Shown here: piece by piece, positions 39,546 to 51,007 of the stretch
How the letters are laid out: the number at the start of each line of letters is the position of its first letter
Position numbering within the stretch: position 1 is the first letter of the stretch
NCBI RefSeq assembly: GCF_003119195.2
Contig: NZ_CP022253.1
Location: 1,258,001-1,322,000, forward strand
Source: Azospirillum baldaniorum
GTDB lineage: Bacteria > Pseudomonadota > Alphaproteobacteria > Azospirillales > Azospirillaceae
Reading direction: 5' to 3'
Length of the DNA: 64,000 bases
Made by a program: the position numbers and the translations under genes
Notes under the pieces: model-generated
The model's database searches: none
What the model was told of the DNA's origin: nothing
Seen by the model: the letters and a program-made list of their open reading frames with translations, nothing else

Positions 39546-40622
39546 GTGTCCGAAGACGCGGATGAATCATCCAAAACAGAAGAACCGACGCAAAAGAAGC
39601 TCGACGAGGCCCACAAGCAGGGCCAGTTCGCGATGACCCAGGAAATCGGCAACTGGCTGATGATCGCCGCGGCGCTGGTGATCCTGGTCACGACCCTGCC
39701 CGGAACGCTGAAGGGCATGGTGCCCCGCCTGAACTTCTTCTTCGAGCATCTGGACCAGATCCCCATGGACCAGGGCGGGGTCGGCGCGGTGCTGATGCGG
39801 GTGATGAAGGACATCCTGTGGGCGCTGTGGCTGCCGATCCTGTTCCTGCTGTTCGCCGGGGTGATCGGCACCATCGGGCAGAAGGGCTTCAACGTCTCCT
39901 GGGAGCTGATCGCGCCGAAATTCAGCAAGCTGAATCCGATCTCCGGCATCGCCAACATGTTCAGCGCCCAGAAGGGCGTCGATCTGCTGAAGAGCCTGGC
40001 CAAGGTCGCGGTGGTCGGCATCGTCGCCTACATCGCGCTCCAGCCGATGATGCTCACCATCGAGCATTTCATCGGCATCGACATGATGCTGCTGCTCCGC
40101 GAGATGGATGGCCTGACCTTCCGGCTGCTCGCCGGCGTTCTGGCCATCCTGACCCTGATCGCCGGGGCCGACCTGTTCTGGCAGCGCCACAGCTTCGACA
40201 AGAAAATGCGCATGACCAAGCAGGAGGTGAAGGACGAACACAAGCAGGCCGAAGGCGACCCGCACGTGAAGGGACGCATCCGCCAGTTGCGGTTCGAGCG
40301 GGCGCGCAAGCGCATGATGGCGGCGGTGCCCGGCGCCGACGTGGTGGTGACCAACCCGACCCACTTCGCCGTCGCGCTGAAATACGACTCCACCACCATG
40401 GGTGCCCCGATGGTGGTGGCGAAGGGCGCCGACGCCGTCGCCTTCAAGATCCGCGAGATCGCCGAGGAGAACGGCGTGCCGGTGATGGAGAATCCGCCCC
40501 TCGCCCGTGCGCTCTATGCCGCATGCGATATCGACGAGGAGGTTCCGTCCGAGCACTATCGCGCGGTGGCGGAAGTCATTACCTATGTCTTCAAGCTGAA
40601 AGGACGCGCGGTGCGGAACTGA
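39546..40622 (+). CDS. flhB: Flagellar export switch protein FlhB
   Basis: A 358-residue substrate-specificity switch of the export apparatus. KTEEPTQKKLDEAHKQGQFAMTQEIGNW at the N-terminus, four membrane spans, and the C-terminal domain with the self-cleavage motif NPTH at 270-273 (VVVTNPTHFAVALKYDSTTMGAP). A GTG start 15 bp after fliR follows a GGGGAGAG ribosome site. cckA follows by 50 bp. Confidence 0.96.
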   Translation: MSEDADESSKTEEPTQKKLDEAHKQGQFAMTQEIGNWLMIAAALVILVTTLPGTLKGMVPRLNFFFEHLDQIPMDQGGVGAVLMRVMKDILWALWLPILFLLFAGVIGTIGQKGFNVSWELIAPKFSKLNPISGIANMFSAQKGVDLLKSLAKVAVVGIVAYIALQPMMLTIEHFIGIDMMLLLREMDGLTFRLLAGVLAILTLIAGADLFWQRHSFDKKMRMTKQEVKDEHKQAEGDPHVKGRIRQLRFERARKRMMAAVPGADVVVTNPTHFAVALKYDSTTMGAPMVVAKGADAVAFKIREIAEENGVPVMENPPLARALYAACDIDEEVPSEHYRAVAEVITYVFKLKGRAVRN

Positions 40623-40672
40623 GGACCGTTCCCGGACCTTTCCTTGCGGCGAACGGCTGACCTGGAGTTCCG

Positions 40673-43198
40673 GTGGACGACACGACCTCTTCCTTTGCCG
40701 ACAGCGCTCCCGCCGGCCACCGCCCCGATGGTGCCGCGGGGGTGGGGGAACGGCCCGGCGGCGGCTTCGCCACCGCGGTTCTGGCGGCCCTTCTTCTGGC
40801 CGGGCTGGTCGCTGCGGGGGCTGGGGTGGTTCTGGACCGCGATCCTGTGGCATGGGCCGGCCTGACCACCGCGGGAGCTGGAGCCTTGGCTTTGGCGATC
40901 CGCATGGTCCGCGCGCGGCGGCGGGTGGCCCGCGTCGGTTCCCTGCTGGGCAGCGCGCTGGAGGGGCTTCCCTCCGGCCAGCTCGTCTGCGACGGCGCCG
41001 GGCATGTGGTCTTCGTCAACAGCACCTTCCGCTCGCTGACCGGCTGGAGCGAGGGCGAGCCGCCGCTGCGTGCGCTCGAACGCCAGTTCGCCGACGATGC
41101 GGACAGCGCCGACGCCTTCCGCCGCCTGTGCGAGCGGGTCAAGGGCGGCTATTCCGGCTCCATAGAGCTGGCGGTCCGCCAGCAGGGGCGCGCCGCCGAA
41201 TGGCGCCGCATCCAGGGCCAGCCCATCGACGGGCACGCCGGGGCGGTGATGTGGCGTGTCGAGGACATCACCGCGCGGCGCGAATTGGAACAGGTGACGC
41301 GGCGCGAGCAGACCCAGCTCGTCGATTTCATGGATCACGCGCCGATCGGCTTCTTCTCGGTGGACCAGGACGGGCACTTCCAGTTCGTCAACGCGACCCT
41401 GGCGAAGTGGCTGGGCTGCGCGCCGGAGGATCTGGTCGAGGGCGGGCGCCGCCTTCACGATGTGCTGGCCCATCCGCCCGCCTCCTCCGCTCCCTACGAC
41501 CTCCTGGAGGGCGGCGGATTGGAGCAGCGCGGCGAGATCGCCATGGACGGGCTCCAGGGCCGCCGCTTCCAGGCCTATGTCGCGCAGAGCGTGGTGAGGG
41601 GCGAGGACGGGCGGATTTCGCACACCCGCTCCGTCGTGCGCGACCTGACGCCGGAACGCGAGTGGCAGGAGGCCCTGCGCCTGTCCGAGCAGCGCTTCCA
41701 GCGCTTCTTCGAGGACGCGCCCATCGGCATCGCCCTGGTGGATGAGGTTGGGCGGCTGGCCGAGTGCAACCAGGCCTTCCTGGCGCTGATCGGCAGCGAG
41801 GCCGGCAACGTTCTCGGGCGGGGCATGGCCGACCTGATCGTCCCGGCGGAGCGCGCCATGGTGACCGAGCGGCTGACCGCCGTGCAGGGCGGCTCCGACC
41901 CCGCCGCCCCGCTGGAGGTGCGGCTGACCGGCGGGCGCGAGCTGGTGGCCCAGCTCTACGCGCGGCGGCTCGGCGGGGTGGGGCCGGAAGGGGCGGCGGG
42001 GCTGATCCTGCATTTCATCGACATGACCGAGCGCAAGGGGCTGGAGGCCCAGTTCGCCCAGTCTCAGAAGATGCAGGCGGTCGGCCAGCTGGCCGGCGGC
42101 GTCGCCCACGATTTCAACAACCTGCTGACCGCGATGATCGGCTTCTGCGATCTGCTGCTGCTGCGCCACAAGCCGGGCGACCAGTCCTTCAGCGACATCA
42201 TGCAGATCAAGCAGAACGCCAACCGCGCGGCCAACCTCGTGCGCCAGCTCCTGGCCTTCTCACGCCAGCAGACGCTGCAGCCGCGCATCCTCAGCGTGAC
42301 CGACGTGCTGGCCGAGCTTGGCAACCTGATGCGCCGGCTGATCGGCGAGAACATCGAGCTGAAGATGCTCCACGGCCGCGACATCGGCTATGTGAAGGTT
42401 GACCAGAACCAGCTGGAGCAGGTGATCATCAACCTCGTGGTCAACGCGCGCGACGCCATGGCCGGAGGCGGGCGGCTGACCATCGTCACCTCCAACCATG
42501 TGGTGGAGCAGGCGCAGCGCCGCGAGCACGAGACCATTCCGGCCGGCGACTACGTGTCCATCGAGGTGATCGACACCGGCTGCGGCATTCCCAAGGAAAA
42601 TCTCCAGCGCATCTTTGAACCCTTCTTCACCACCAAGGGCGTGGGGTCGGGCACCGGGCTGGGGCTGTCCACCGTCTACGGCATCGTTCGCCAGACCGGC
42701 GGATTCGTGCTGGTCGAATCGGAGAAGGGGGAGGGGACGACCTTTACCATCCTGCTGCCCCGCCACAAGGGCGAGGCCCGCCCCGACCAGGGCGAGCCGC
42801 GCGAGCGGCGCGGCAGCGACCTGACCGGCTCCGGCACCATCATGCTGGTGGAGGACGAGGACGCCGTGCGCGTCTTCTCCGCCCGCGCGCTGCGCAACAA
42901 GGGCTATCAGGTGCTGGAGGCCAAGAACGGCGAGGCGGCGCTGCAGCAGATCGGCACGGACGGCAGCCGCATCGACCTGCTGATCACCGACGTGGTGATG
43001 CCGCAGATGGACGGGCCGACCCTGGCCCGCCATGTTCGGCAGGTGCGGCCCGACATGCGGGTGATCTTCATCTCCGGCTACGCCGAGGACCGTCTGGGCG
43101 AGATCGACGGGGTCGAGGTCGCCCACTTCCTGCCCAAGCCCTTCTCCCTGAAGCAATTGGCTTCCAAGGTGAAGGAGGTCATCCGGGACGGCAAATAG
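40673..43198 (+). CDS. cckA: Hybrid histidine kinase CckA
   Basis: An 841-residue cell-cycle kinase/phosphatase that feeds the ChpT-CtrA/CpdR phosphorelay. It has two N-terminal membrane helices (~32-75) and three PAS-type domains (~90-200, 215-335, 345-465). The HisKA box is GGVAHDFNNLLTAMIGF with phospho-His H479; the HATPase domain (LVVNARDAMAGGG; DTGCGIP; GTGLGLSTVYGIV) and a C-terminal receiver with phospho-Asp D773 (LLITDVVMPQMDG) follow. The GVAHDFNNLLTA box is typical of CckA. Starts with GTG after GGAG. Its place directly after flhB is shared with related alphaproteobacteria. Confidence 0.93.
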   Translation: MDDTTSSFADSAPAGHRPDGAAGVGERPGGGFATAVLAALLLAGLVAAGAGVVLDRDPVAWAGLTTAGAGALALAIRMVRARRRVARVGSLLGSALEGLPSGQLVCDGAGHVVFVNSTFRSLTGWSEGEPPLRALERQFADDADSADAFRRLCERVKGGYSGSIELAVRQQGRAAEWRRIQGQPIDGHAGAVMWRVEDITARRELEQVTRREQTQLVDFMDHAPIGFFSVDQDGHFQFVNATLAKWLGCAPEDLVEGGRRLHDVLAHPPASSAPYDLLEGGGLEQRGEIAMDGLQGRRFQAYVAQSVVRGEDGRISHTRSVVRDLTPEREWQEALRLSEQRFQRFFEDAPIGIALVDEVGRLAECNQAFLALIGSEAGNVLGRGMADLIVPAERAMVTERLTAVQGGSDPAAPLEVRLTGGRELVAQLYARRLGGVGPEGAAGLILHFIDMTERKGLEAQFAQSQKMQAVGQLAGGVAHDFNNLLTAMIGFCDLLLLRHKPGDQSFSDIMQIKQNANRAANLVRQLLAFSRQQTLQPRILSVTDVLAELGNLMRRLIGENIELKMLHGRDIGYVKVDQNQLEQVIINLVVNARDAMAGGGRLTIVTSNHVVEQAQRREHETIPAGDYVSIEVIDTGCGIPKENLQRIFEPFFTTKGVGSGTGLGLSTVYGIVRQTGGFVLVESEKGEGTTFTILLPRHKGEARPDQGEPRERRGSDLTGSGTIMLVEDEDAVRVFSARALRNKGYQVLEAKNGEAALQQIGTDGSRIDLLITDVVMPQMDGPTLARHVRQVRPDMRVIFISGYAEDRLGEIDGVEVAHFLPKPFSLKQLASKVKEVIRDGK

Positions 43199-43225
43199 CG
43201 GCGGCCTGGGAGGCTGCGGCGCCGT

Positions 43226-43729
43226 CTAGCCGACGCGCCAGCCGTGATAGGCCCAGCGTTCGGTTCCCGGAACGTCGAGAGCCTCCCACCCGTGACGCCC
43301 GGCGCCGATCGGGCGGTCCGACAGGACGAGTGCGCCCTGCGCCAGGAAGGGTTCGATCAGCCCGCCGATCCACTGGCGGATGCCGTCCTCGTCGTCTTCC
43401 TGCGCGCTGCCGATGTCGGCATGGGCCAGCCGCACCGCACCGCGGAAGAGCTCGGCCGCGGCGGGCAGCGTGTCCCGGAAATCGCCGAGGAGCAGCCGGT
43501 CCTCGTCCGGGCGCAGGGCGGTGGGAACGCGCGCCCACATGTCGAAGACCAGGATGTCGCGCGGCGGGAACAGGCTGCGCAGATGGTCGTAGGTGCGGCC
43601 CTTGCCCAGACCGATCTCCATCACCAAACCAGGGGTTCCCGCAACGCAGCCGGCGGCCCAGCCGAGGGCGACGCGCTGGGTGATGAGGCGGTCGATCATG
43701 CGGTCGAGCGTCGAGTGGACGGTCGTCAT
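43226..43729 (-). CDS. SAM-dependent methyltransferase, divergent from recA
   Basis: A protein of ~167 residues with a class I methyltransferase fold: motif I LVMEIGLGKGRTYDHLRSLF, the acidic post-I strand (ILVFDMW), and LLLGDFRDTL and VRLAHADIGS. The substrate is unknown. The start is uncertain: ATG 43729 begins a sensible N-terminus (MTTVHSTLDRMIDRL) but lacks a ribosome site, and the frame stays open to 43921. It shares its upstream region, including the LexA box, with recA. Confidence 0.75.
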   Translation of the reverse strand: MTTVHSTLDRMIDRLITQRVALGWAAGCVAGTPGLVMEIGLGKGRTYDHLRSLFPPRDILVFDMWARVPTALRPDEDRLLLGDFRDTLPAAAELFRGAVRLAHADIGSAQEDDEDGIRQWIGGLIEPFLAQGALVLSDRPIGAGRHGWEALDVPGTERWAYHGWRVG

Positions 43730-43871
43730 GCGTGGCTTTTCGGGGTGTCGTTGGCGGAGCATCTCCTCATGAACGCAGCCGCTGGAATTCCGTTGCATCG
43801 CCCTCGGACGGTCATGGTGCCAGAGGCGAATGGTCATTGCACGGCGCCGGATCGTTCCTAACTTGCGATGA

Positions 43872-43886
43872 GAACATTCGCGGAAC
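43872..43886. promoter_or_regulatory. Alphaproteobacterial LexA (SOS) box
   Basis: GAACATTCGCGGAAC is GAAC-N7-GAAC, the complement of the GTTC-N7-GTTC LexA operator known in alphaproteobacteria. It lies 112 bases before recA. Confidence 0.85.
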
Positions 43887-43925
43887 TTAGGGCTTTGCGC
43901 AGGGGAACAAAGCTGGTACATTCCC

Positions 43926-43950
43926 TCTCACCGAATGACCGTTGGTGAGA
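43926..43950. other. Hairpin in the recA leader
   Basis: TCTCACC and GGTGAGA form a 7-bp stem with an 11-base loop between the LexA box and the recA start. It may shape the leader; no role is known. Confidence 0.4.
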
Positions 43951-43997
43951 TCGTTGGCCCTGGGGCCGCGGATGTGATCTAACAAGGGGAGACGGGC

Positions 43998-45077
43998 ATG
44001 TCGTCCGCACAGCTTCGTTTGGTCGAGAAGGATTCCATGGATAAGCAGAAGGCCCTGGATGCCGCTCTGGCGCAGATCGAGCGCGCCTTTGGCAAGGGCT
44101 CGATCATGAAGCTCGGCGCCCGCGAGAACACGGTCGAGACGGAGGTCGTTTCCACCGGCTCTCTCGGCCTCGATATCGCGCTGGGCATCGGCGGCCTGCC
44201 GCGCGGCCGCATCATCGAGATTTACGGGCCGGAAAGCTCGGGCAAGACGACGCTGGCGCTGCACGCCATTGCCCAGGCCCAGAAGGGCGGTGGCACCTGC
44301 GCCTTCGTGGACGCGGAGCACGCTCTGGACCCGTCCTACGCCCGCAAGCTGGGCGTGAATGTGGACGAGCTGCTGATCTCCCAGCCCGACGCCGGTGAGC
44401 AGGCGCTAGAGATCGCCGATACGCTGGTGCGCTCCGGCGCCGTCGACGTGCTGGTGGTCGACTCGGTGGCAGCCTTGGTGCCGCGCGCCGAACTGGAAGG
44501 CGAGATGGGCGACAGCCACGTCGGCCTGCACGCCCGCCTGATGAGCCAGGCGCTGCGCAAGCTGACCGGCTCCATCGCCAAGTCGAACTGCCTGGTGATC
44601 TTCATCAACCAGATCCGCCTGAAGATCGGCGTGATGTTCGGCAACCCGGAGACGACGACCGGCGGCAACGCGCTGAAGTTCTACGCCTCCGTCCGTCTGG
44701 ACATCCGCCGCATCGGCGCGATCAAGGACCGCGAGACGGTAGTGGGCAACCAGACCCGCGTGAAGGTGGTGAAGAACAAGATGGCACCGCCGTTCCGCGT
44801 GGTCGAGTTCGACATCATGTACGGCGAGGGCGTGTCGAAGGTGGGCGAGCTTCTCGACCTCGGCATCCAGGCCGGCGTGGTGGAGAAGTCGGGCGCTTGG
44901 TTCAGCTACGACGGCACCCGCATCGGCCAGGGCCGCGAGAACGCCAAGAACTACCTGCGCAACAACCCGGCCACGGCCGACGCCATCGAGGCGAAGATCC
45001 GCGGCAACGCCGGCCTCGTCGCCGACGCCATGATGGGCACCCCGGAGGCCGACGGCGAGGCCGCCACACCGGAGTGA
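43998..45077 (+). CDS. recA: Recombinase RecA
   Basis: A 359-residue DNA strand-exchange protein and SOS co-protease. Walker A GPESSGKT is at 77-84, followed by [18 protein letters not shown], Walker [27 protein letters not shown], loop 2 [26 protein letters not shown] and the C-terminal domain. The ATG at 43998 gives a slightly long N-terminus; ATG 44037 ([11 protein letters not shown]) is the alternative. LexA-controlled by the upstream box. Monocistronic with its own terminator; no recX follows. Confidence 0.98.
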   Translation: MSSAQLRLVEKDSMDKQKALDAALAQIERAFGKGSIMKLGARENTVETEVVSTGSLGLDIALGIGGLPRGRIIEIYGPESSGKTTLALHAIAQAQKGGGTCAFVDAEHALDPSYARKLGVNVDELLISQPDAGEQALEIADTLVRSGAVDVLVVDSVAALVPRAELEGEMGDSHVGLHARLMSQALRKLTGSIAKSNCLVIFINQIRLKIGVMFGNPETTTGGNALKFYASVRLDIRRIGAIKDRETVVGNQTRVKVVKNKMAPPFRVVEFDIMYGEGVSKVGELLDLGIQAGVVEKSGAWFSYDGTRIGQGRENAKNYLRNNPATADAIEAKIRGNAGLVADAMMGTPEADGEAATPE

Positions 45078-45104
45078 TCCCGGACGGCAAGCCGGTTTCT
45101 CTGC

Positions 45105-45140
45105 GTGAAAGCCCCTCTCCGGTTTGCCGGGGAGGGGCTT
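45105..45140 (+). terminator. Terminator of recA
   Basis: GAAAGCCCCTCTCCGG pairs with CCGGGGAGGGGCTTTC (one mismatch) around TTTG, 27 bases after the recA stop. Confidence 0.85.
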
Positions 45141-45184
45141 TCGCCGTCTTGCCGGGCGGCTGGAAAGACCTTACATTCAGGCTG

Positions 45185-45214
45185 GGCGGACGGGTGTTCC
45201 AGCACCCGTCCGCC
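45185..45214. terminator. 12-bp hairpin downstream of the small ORF
   Basis: GGCGGACGGGTG and CACCCGTCCGCC form a perfect 12-bp stem with a 6-base loop, ten bases after the stop of the minus-strand peptide gene. There is no T run. Confidence 0.5.
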
Positions 45215-45223
45215 GGCCCGGTC

Positions 45224-45298
45224 CTAGCGGTTCAGGATCTCAAGCAGCAGCTTGAGCGCCCGCAACAGCAGGATCAGGAGTTCGAGGATCTTTCTCAT
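45224..45298 (-). CDS. Possible 24-residue leucine-rich hydrophobic peptide
   Basis: A short frame encodes MRKILELLILLLRALKLLLE followed by ILNR. About half the residues are Leu, with basic residues at regular intervals, so it predicts a membrane-binding amphipathic helix. Its ATG at 45298 has a perfect AAGGAGG Shine-Dalgarno 7 bases upstream, and a 12-bp hairpin follows the stop. It could be a membrane peptide of the type I toxin sort, a small regulatory membrane protein, or a leader. I do not recognise it. Confidence 0.5.
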   Translation of the reverse strand: MRKILELLILLLRALKLLLEILNR

Positions 45299-45524
45299 CC
45301 GTCGAGCCTCCTTGCTGGCGGCGGGGCGGTGGCCGATTCCACCGCCCGTCCGCGCCGACGATCATGCAAATGTGTGGCGCTCCGTCCACGCGGCCTGTCG
45401 CCGCGCAGGGGAGTGGCGGGCACTCGGTGGACAGCCACCGCAAGTCACGTTAAAAGCACGGTTCGGCCGCGAACAAGGCCGCGCCGCCGATTGTAGCCGA
45501 CCGTAGCCGGAGCCTGGACAGCTT

Positions 45525-48194
<2,670 letters not shown>

Positions 48195-48217
48195 CCAGCA
48201 CCGGCGAAGGTCGCCTC

Positions 48218-48616
48218 CTAACCGCGCCTGTCGTCCGAGCGCACCGGCTCCAACACGGGTGCGCTCGGCGGATGCTGGCGAATAACGAGGCTGGGGCGGT
48301 CGGGAATGCCGTAGCGCCGGTATTCCCGCGCCAGCTGTCCCGTCAGGGCCAGCCCGGCCATGCGGACGTCCGCGGCCAGCGAGGCCAGCGGCGCGTCCAG
48401 CGTCTTGGGACGGTTGCGCTCCACCAGGAAATGGCCCAGCCACGCCGCGCCGTAGCCGACCAGCGGCGCCGCCACGAGCGCCCGCCAGTCCCGGCGGGCC
48501 AGTCCCACCCCAAGCAGGGTCGCCGCCGACAGCGTGCCGGCGACGTGCAGTGCCCGGTTCGTCGGGTTGCGGTGCTGTTCCAGATAGTCGGGCCAAAAAT
48601 TAGGATCGGTCGCCAT
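48218..48616 (-). CDS. DUF962 / Mpo1-like membrane protein
   Basis: A 132-residue protein with the DUF962 pattern: FWPDYLEQHRNPTNRALHVAGTL, two hydrophobic stretches and GYGAAWLGHFLVERNRPKTLDAPLASLAADVRMAG. The conserved His residues match the yeast Mpo1 family, an iron-dependent dioxygenase of fatty-acid alpha-oxidation; the bacterial role is not established. The ATG at 48616 follows AAGGAG. Convergent with alaS. Confidence 0.85.
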   Translation of the reverse strand: MATDPNFWPDYLEQHRNPTNRALHVAGTLSAATLLGVGLARRDWRALVAAPLVGYGAAWLGHFLVERNRPKTLDAPLASLAADVRMAGLALTGQLAREYRRYGIPDRPSLVIRQHPPSAPVLEPVRSDDRRG

Positions 48617-48732
48617 GGCGGACTCCTTCCGCGGGGGAACGCCGGGCGGCTCGCGGCGGTTCCGTCTTGCATGATGCCCGCCGTGCTGGAAGGATGCGCG
48701 GGTCAACGAACGATACCGCGGAACCGACTGGC

Positions 48733-49578
48733 ATGCGCTTCACCGGCACCGACTCCTACGTCGCCACCGACGATCTGATGGTGGCCGTCAACGCCGCCAT
48801 CACGCTTGAGCGCCCGCTGCTGGTGAAGGGGGAGCCGGGCACCGGCAAGACCGTGCTGGCCCAGGAGGTCGCCCGCGCCCTGAACAAGCCGCTGCTCGCC
48901 TGGCACATCAAGTCCACCACCAAGGCGCAGCAGGGGCTCTACGAGTACGACGCTGTCAGCCGCCTGCGCGACAGCCAACTCGGCGAGGAGCGGGTGCACG
49001 ACATCGGCAATTACATCGTGCGCGGCAAGCTGTGGGAGGCGTTCGAGGCGCCGGAGCCCCCCGTGCTGCTGATCGACGAGATCGACAAGGCCGATATCGA
49101 GTTTCCCAACGACCTGCTGCTCGAACTCGACCGCATGGAGTTCCACGTCTACGAGACGCGGCAAACGGTCAAGGCGGCCCGGCGCCCCCTCGTCATCATC
49201 ACGTCGAACAACGAGAAGGAACTGCCGGACGCCTTCCTGCGCCGCTGCTTCTTCCATTACATCCGCTTCCCCGACCGCGACACCATGGAGCGGATCGTGG
49301 ACGTCCATTATCCCGGCCTGAAGCAGGACCTGCTGCGCGAGGCGATGTCGCTGTTCTACAGCCTGCGTGAGGTGCCGGGCCTCAAGAAGAAGCCGTCCAC
49401 CTCGGAACTGCTCGACTGGATCAAGCTGCTGATGGTCGAGGACGTGGACCCCGAGACCCTGCGCGCCAAGGACGCCCGCAGTCTGATTCCGCCGCTGTGC
49501 GGTGCGCTCCTGAAGAACGAGCAGGACGTTCACCTGCTGGAACGGTTGGCTTTTCTCGCCAAGCGGGAAGGGCGCTGA
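48733..49578 (+). CDS. MoxR-family AAA ATPase
   Basis: A 281-residue AAA+ ATPase: MRFTGTDSYVATDDLMVAVNAAI, Walker A GEPGTGKT at 33-40, Walker B VLLIDEIDKAD, and sensor ITSNNEKELPDAFLRRCFF. MoxR ATPases act with a VWA protein as chaperones for metal insertion or complex assembly. The likely partner, a CoxE-like VWA protein, is at 55259-56452, unusually far away. ATG 48733 is the family start; upstream ATGs (48667, 48694) are possible. Confidence 0.9.
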   Translation: MRFTGTDSYVATDDLMVAVNAAITLERPLLVKGEPGTGKTVLAQEVARALNKPLLAWHIKSTTKAQQGLYEYDAVSRLRDSQLGEERVHDIGNYIVRGKLWEAFEAPEPPVLLIDEIDKADIEFPNDLLLELDRMEFHVYETRQTVKAARRPLVIITSNNEKELPDAFLRRCFFHYIRFPDRDTMERIVDVHYPGLKQDLLREAMSLFYSLREVPGLKKKPSTSELLDWIKLLMVEDVDPETLRAKDARSLIPPLCGALLKNEQDVHLLERLAFLAKREGR

Positions 49579-49688
49579 AGCGAACTTCCGTTCGCTTTAG
49601 ACTCATATCGCCTCATTCGCCGGCAGGCTCCGGTCGCATGTGCGACCGGGACCGCCGGCGCGGTCCAAAGCGGATTGCAATCCGCTTT
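49578..49688. repeat. Cluster of four hairpins (REP-like element)
   Basis: Four inverted repeats lie almost end to end after moxR. AAGCGAAC/GTTCGCTT is at 49578-49597, CCGGTCGCA/TGCGACCGG at 49630-49649, GACCGC/GCGGTC at 49650-49665, and the 22-bp perfect palindrome AAAGCGGATTGCAATCCGCTTT at 49667-49688. The outer two both end in CGCTTTAG. This is the build of a repetitive extragenic palindrome or BIME; the first may also terminate moxR. Copies elsewhere cannot be tested here. Confidence 0.6.
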
Positions 49689-49733
49689 AGGACGGCGGGC
49701 CGGTTCTCCCAACCCACCGTCCTCCAGTGGCTC

Positions 49734-50429
49734 CTAAACCTCGTTCTCGGACACTACGGCGTCTCCCAGGGCGGAGGCCATCAGCGTGCCCTGAGGCAGG
49801 TCGGGCGACGTCACCGGCCAGCGGGCATCGAGGAGACGATTTCTGGCGATCCTGGCGATGCTGACGCTGTTGGACTGGTTCCCGCCAAGAACGTGGAAGG
49901 CGTCCTTGTCCATGCCGGCGCAGAAGCCCACATGCCCCTCCCATCCGGTCTTCGAGCCCCGCCAGAACACCAGAATCGCTCCCCAGGACGGGATGCAGGT
50001 CTTTCCGGCCTTGAGCCAATTGCGAGCGCCGAGCGGGTTGTTGGGAAGCGCCTCCAACGGAAGGGTGGCGCCGATGCAATGCGCGACGAACAGGCCGCAC
50101 CAGGGAACGTCGTCGTCCGGGTAGTGAAGGTCGAGGTCGTCGGCCCATTGCAGAATTTCCTTGTTCGATCCCCGGCCGGTCACTTCCCTGGTGCCCATCA
50201 GCCGCTTGGCTTCGTCCATCCAGACCAGCGTGTCGGTGACGCCGGGCGGGGCTGCGTTCATGAAGAGCGCCCGCGCCGTATGGGGACCGACCACACCGTC
50301 GGGGGCGAGCCCGCGCGCCTGTTGGAACGCGATGACCGCCGCGATGGTCTTGCGGCCCCAAACTCCATCCAGGGACCCGGGATCGAATCCCTGGGCCTGA
50401 AGCGCCGTCTGAACCGCGAGAACGTTCAT
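49734..50429 (-). CDS. Peptidoglycan-binding, NlpC/P60-type endolysin-like protein
   Basis: A 231-residue protein. Residues 1-57 are a peptidoglycan-binding domain (VQTALQAQGFDPGSLDGVWGRKTIAAVIAFQQARGL). Residues ~65-205 resemble the TIGR02594 cysteine peptidase family of phage and prophage lysins, with candidate catalytic C111 (PWCGLFVAHC) and H166 (GHVGFC). It has no signal peptide. The ATG at 50429 follows GGAGGGA. No holin or other phage gene is adjacent, so it is a stray lysin or an effector-like hydrolase. Confidence 0.82.
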   Translation of the reverse strand: MNVLAVQTALQAQGFDPGSLDGVWGRKTIAAVIAFQQARGLAPDGVVGPHTARALFMNAAPPGVTDTLVWMDEAKRLMGTREVTGRGSNKEILQWADDLDLHYPDDDVPWCGLFVAHCIGATLPLEALPNNPLGARNWLKAGKTCIPSWGAILVFWRGSKTGWEGHVGFCAGMDKDAFHVLGGNQSNSVSIARIARNRLLDARWPVTSPDLPQGTLMASALGDAVVSENEV

Positions 50430-51007
50430 CCCTTCCCTCCATGATTACTTTTGTGTGCAGATATCCTGGCGACCCCGTCGCGGGTGATGATGTTTAGCGG
50501 GGGAAATCAATTATCAGTCAGGCAAACTTACTTTGCCAAACGTGAAATTGACCCAAATGGTTGTAGTCATCGTCCTTCTTGACGAGGGAATCGCAGCCAC
50601 TGAGCTTTCGGTTGTGGGCCGATCGCTGCCATCAGGCGGGAAGGTGGGGCGGAAGGGCTTGACTGCGGTCGCCCTTCTGGGGCAGCCTCGACGCATGCAA
50701 TCGACCCCGCACCTGAACCGAATGCGAATTACCGCCCCGGCGCTCTGACAGAGGGCGCCGGACCGCGAGCGTTCGTTTTCGCAATCTGGTGTGGAGTGTG
50801 GCGTGTCCGTGCGCCCTGGGTCTTCCGGAACCCGCAATCCGGTTCATCACCGTTCCCTGATCCGTTGCTTCACGCGTGCGTTGCGCCAGCCGGCGGAGCG
50901 AATGCGGGGCTCCGCGCGAATTATCGTCCCGGTCCGCTGACGCGGGCCGGGTTTCGCGCCTTCCTTTTCCGCCCCCCGTTCGTTCCCTCCGCCCGAGGAC
51001 TCCCGCG
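50430..51007. other. Gene-poor, less GC-rich intergenic stretch
   Basis: No convincing gene in 578 bases. The first ~150 are AT-richer than the surroundings (for example gggaaatcaattatcagtca) and carry a GGCAAA/TTTGCC hairpin at 50521-50537. A 71-codon plus-strand frame at 50533 lacks a ribosome site and family features. Confidence 0.5.

Larger units (their letters stand above)
45141..45524. other. Intergenic region recA / alaS
   Basis: A 384-base region with a 12-bp perfect hairpin (45185-45214) and a minus-strand 24-codon frame with an ideal ribosome site (45224-45298). The alaS promoter must lie in the right half; no clear -35/-10 pair was found. Confidence 0.6.

Noticed and set aside
49734-50429. 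Prophage
   Set aside because: A single lysin-like gene without integrase, capsid, tail or holin genes nearby does not support a prophage.
50533-50748. 71-codon plus-strand open frame
   Set aside because: No ribosome site, no family features, and it lies in a gene-poor stretch.
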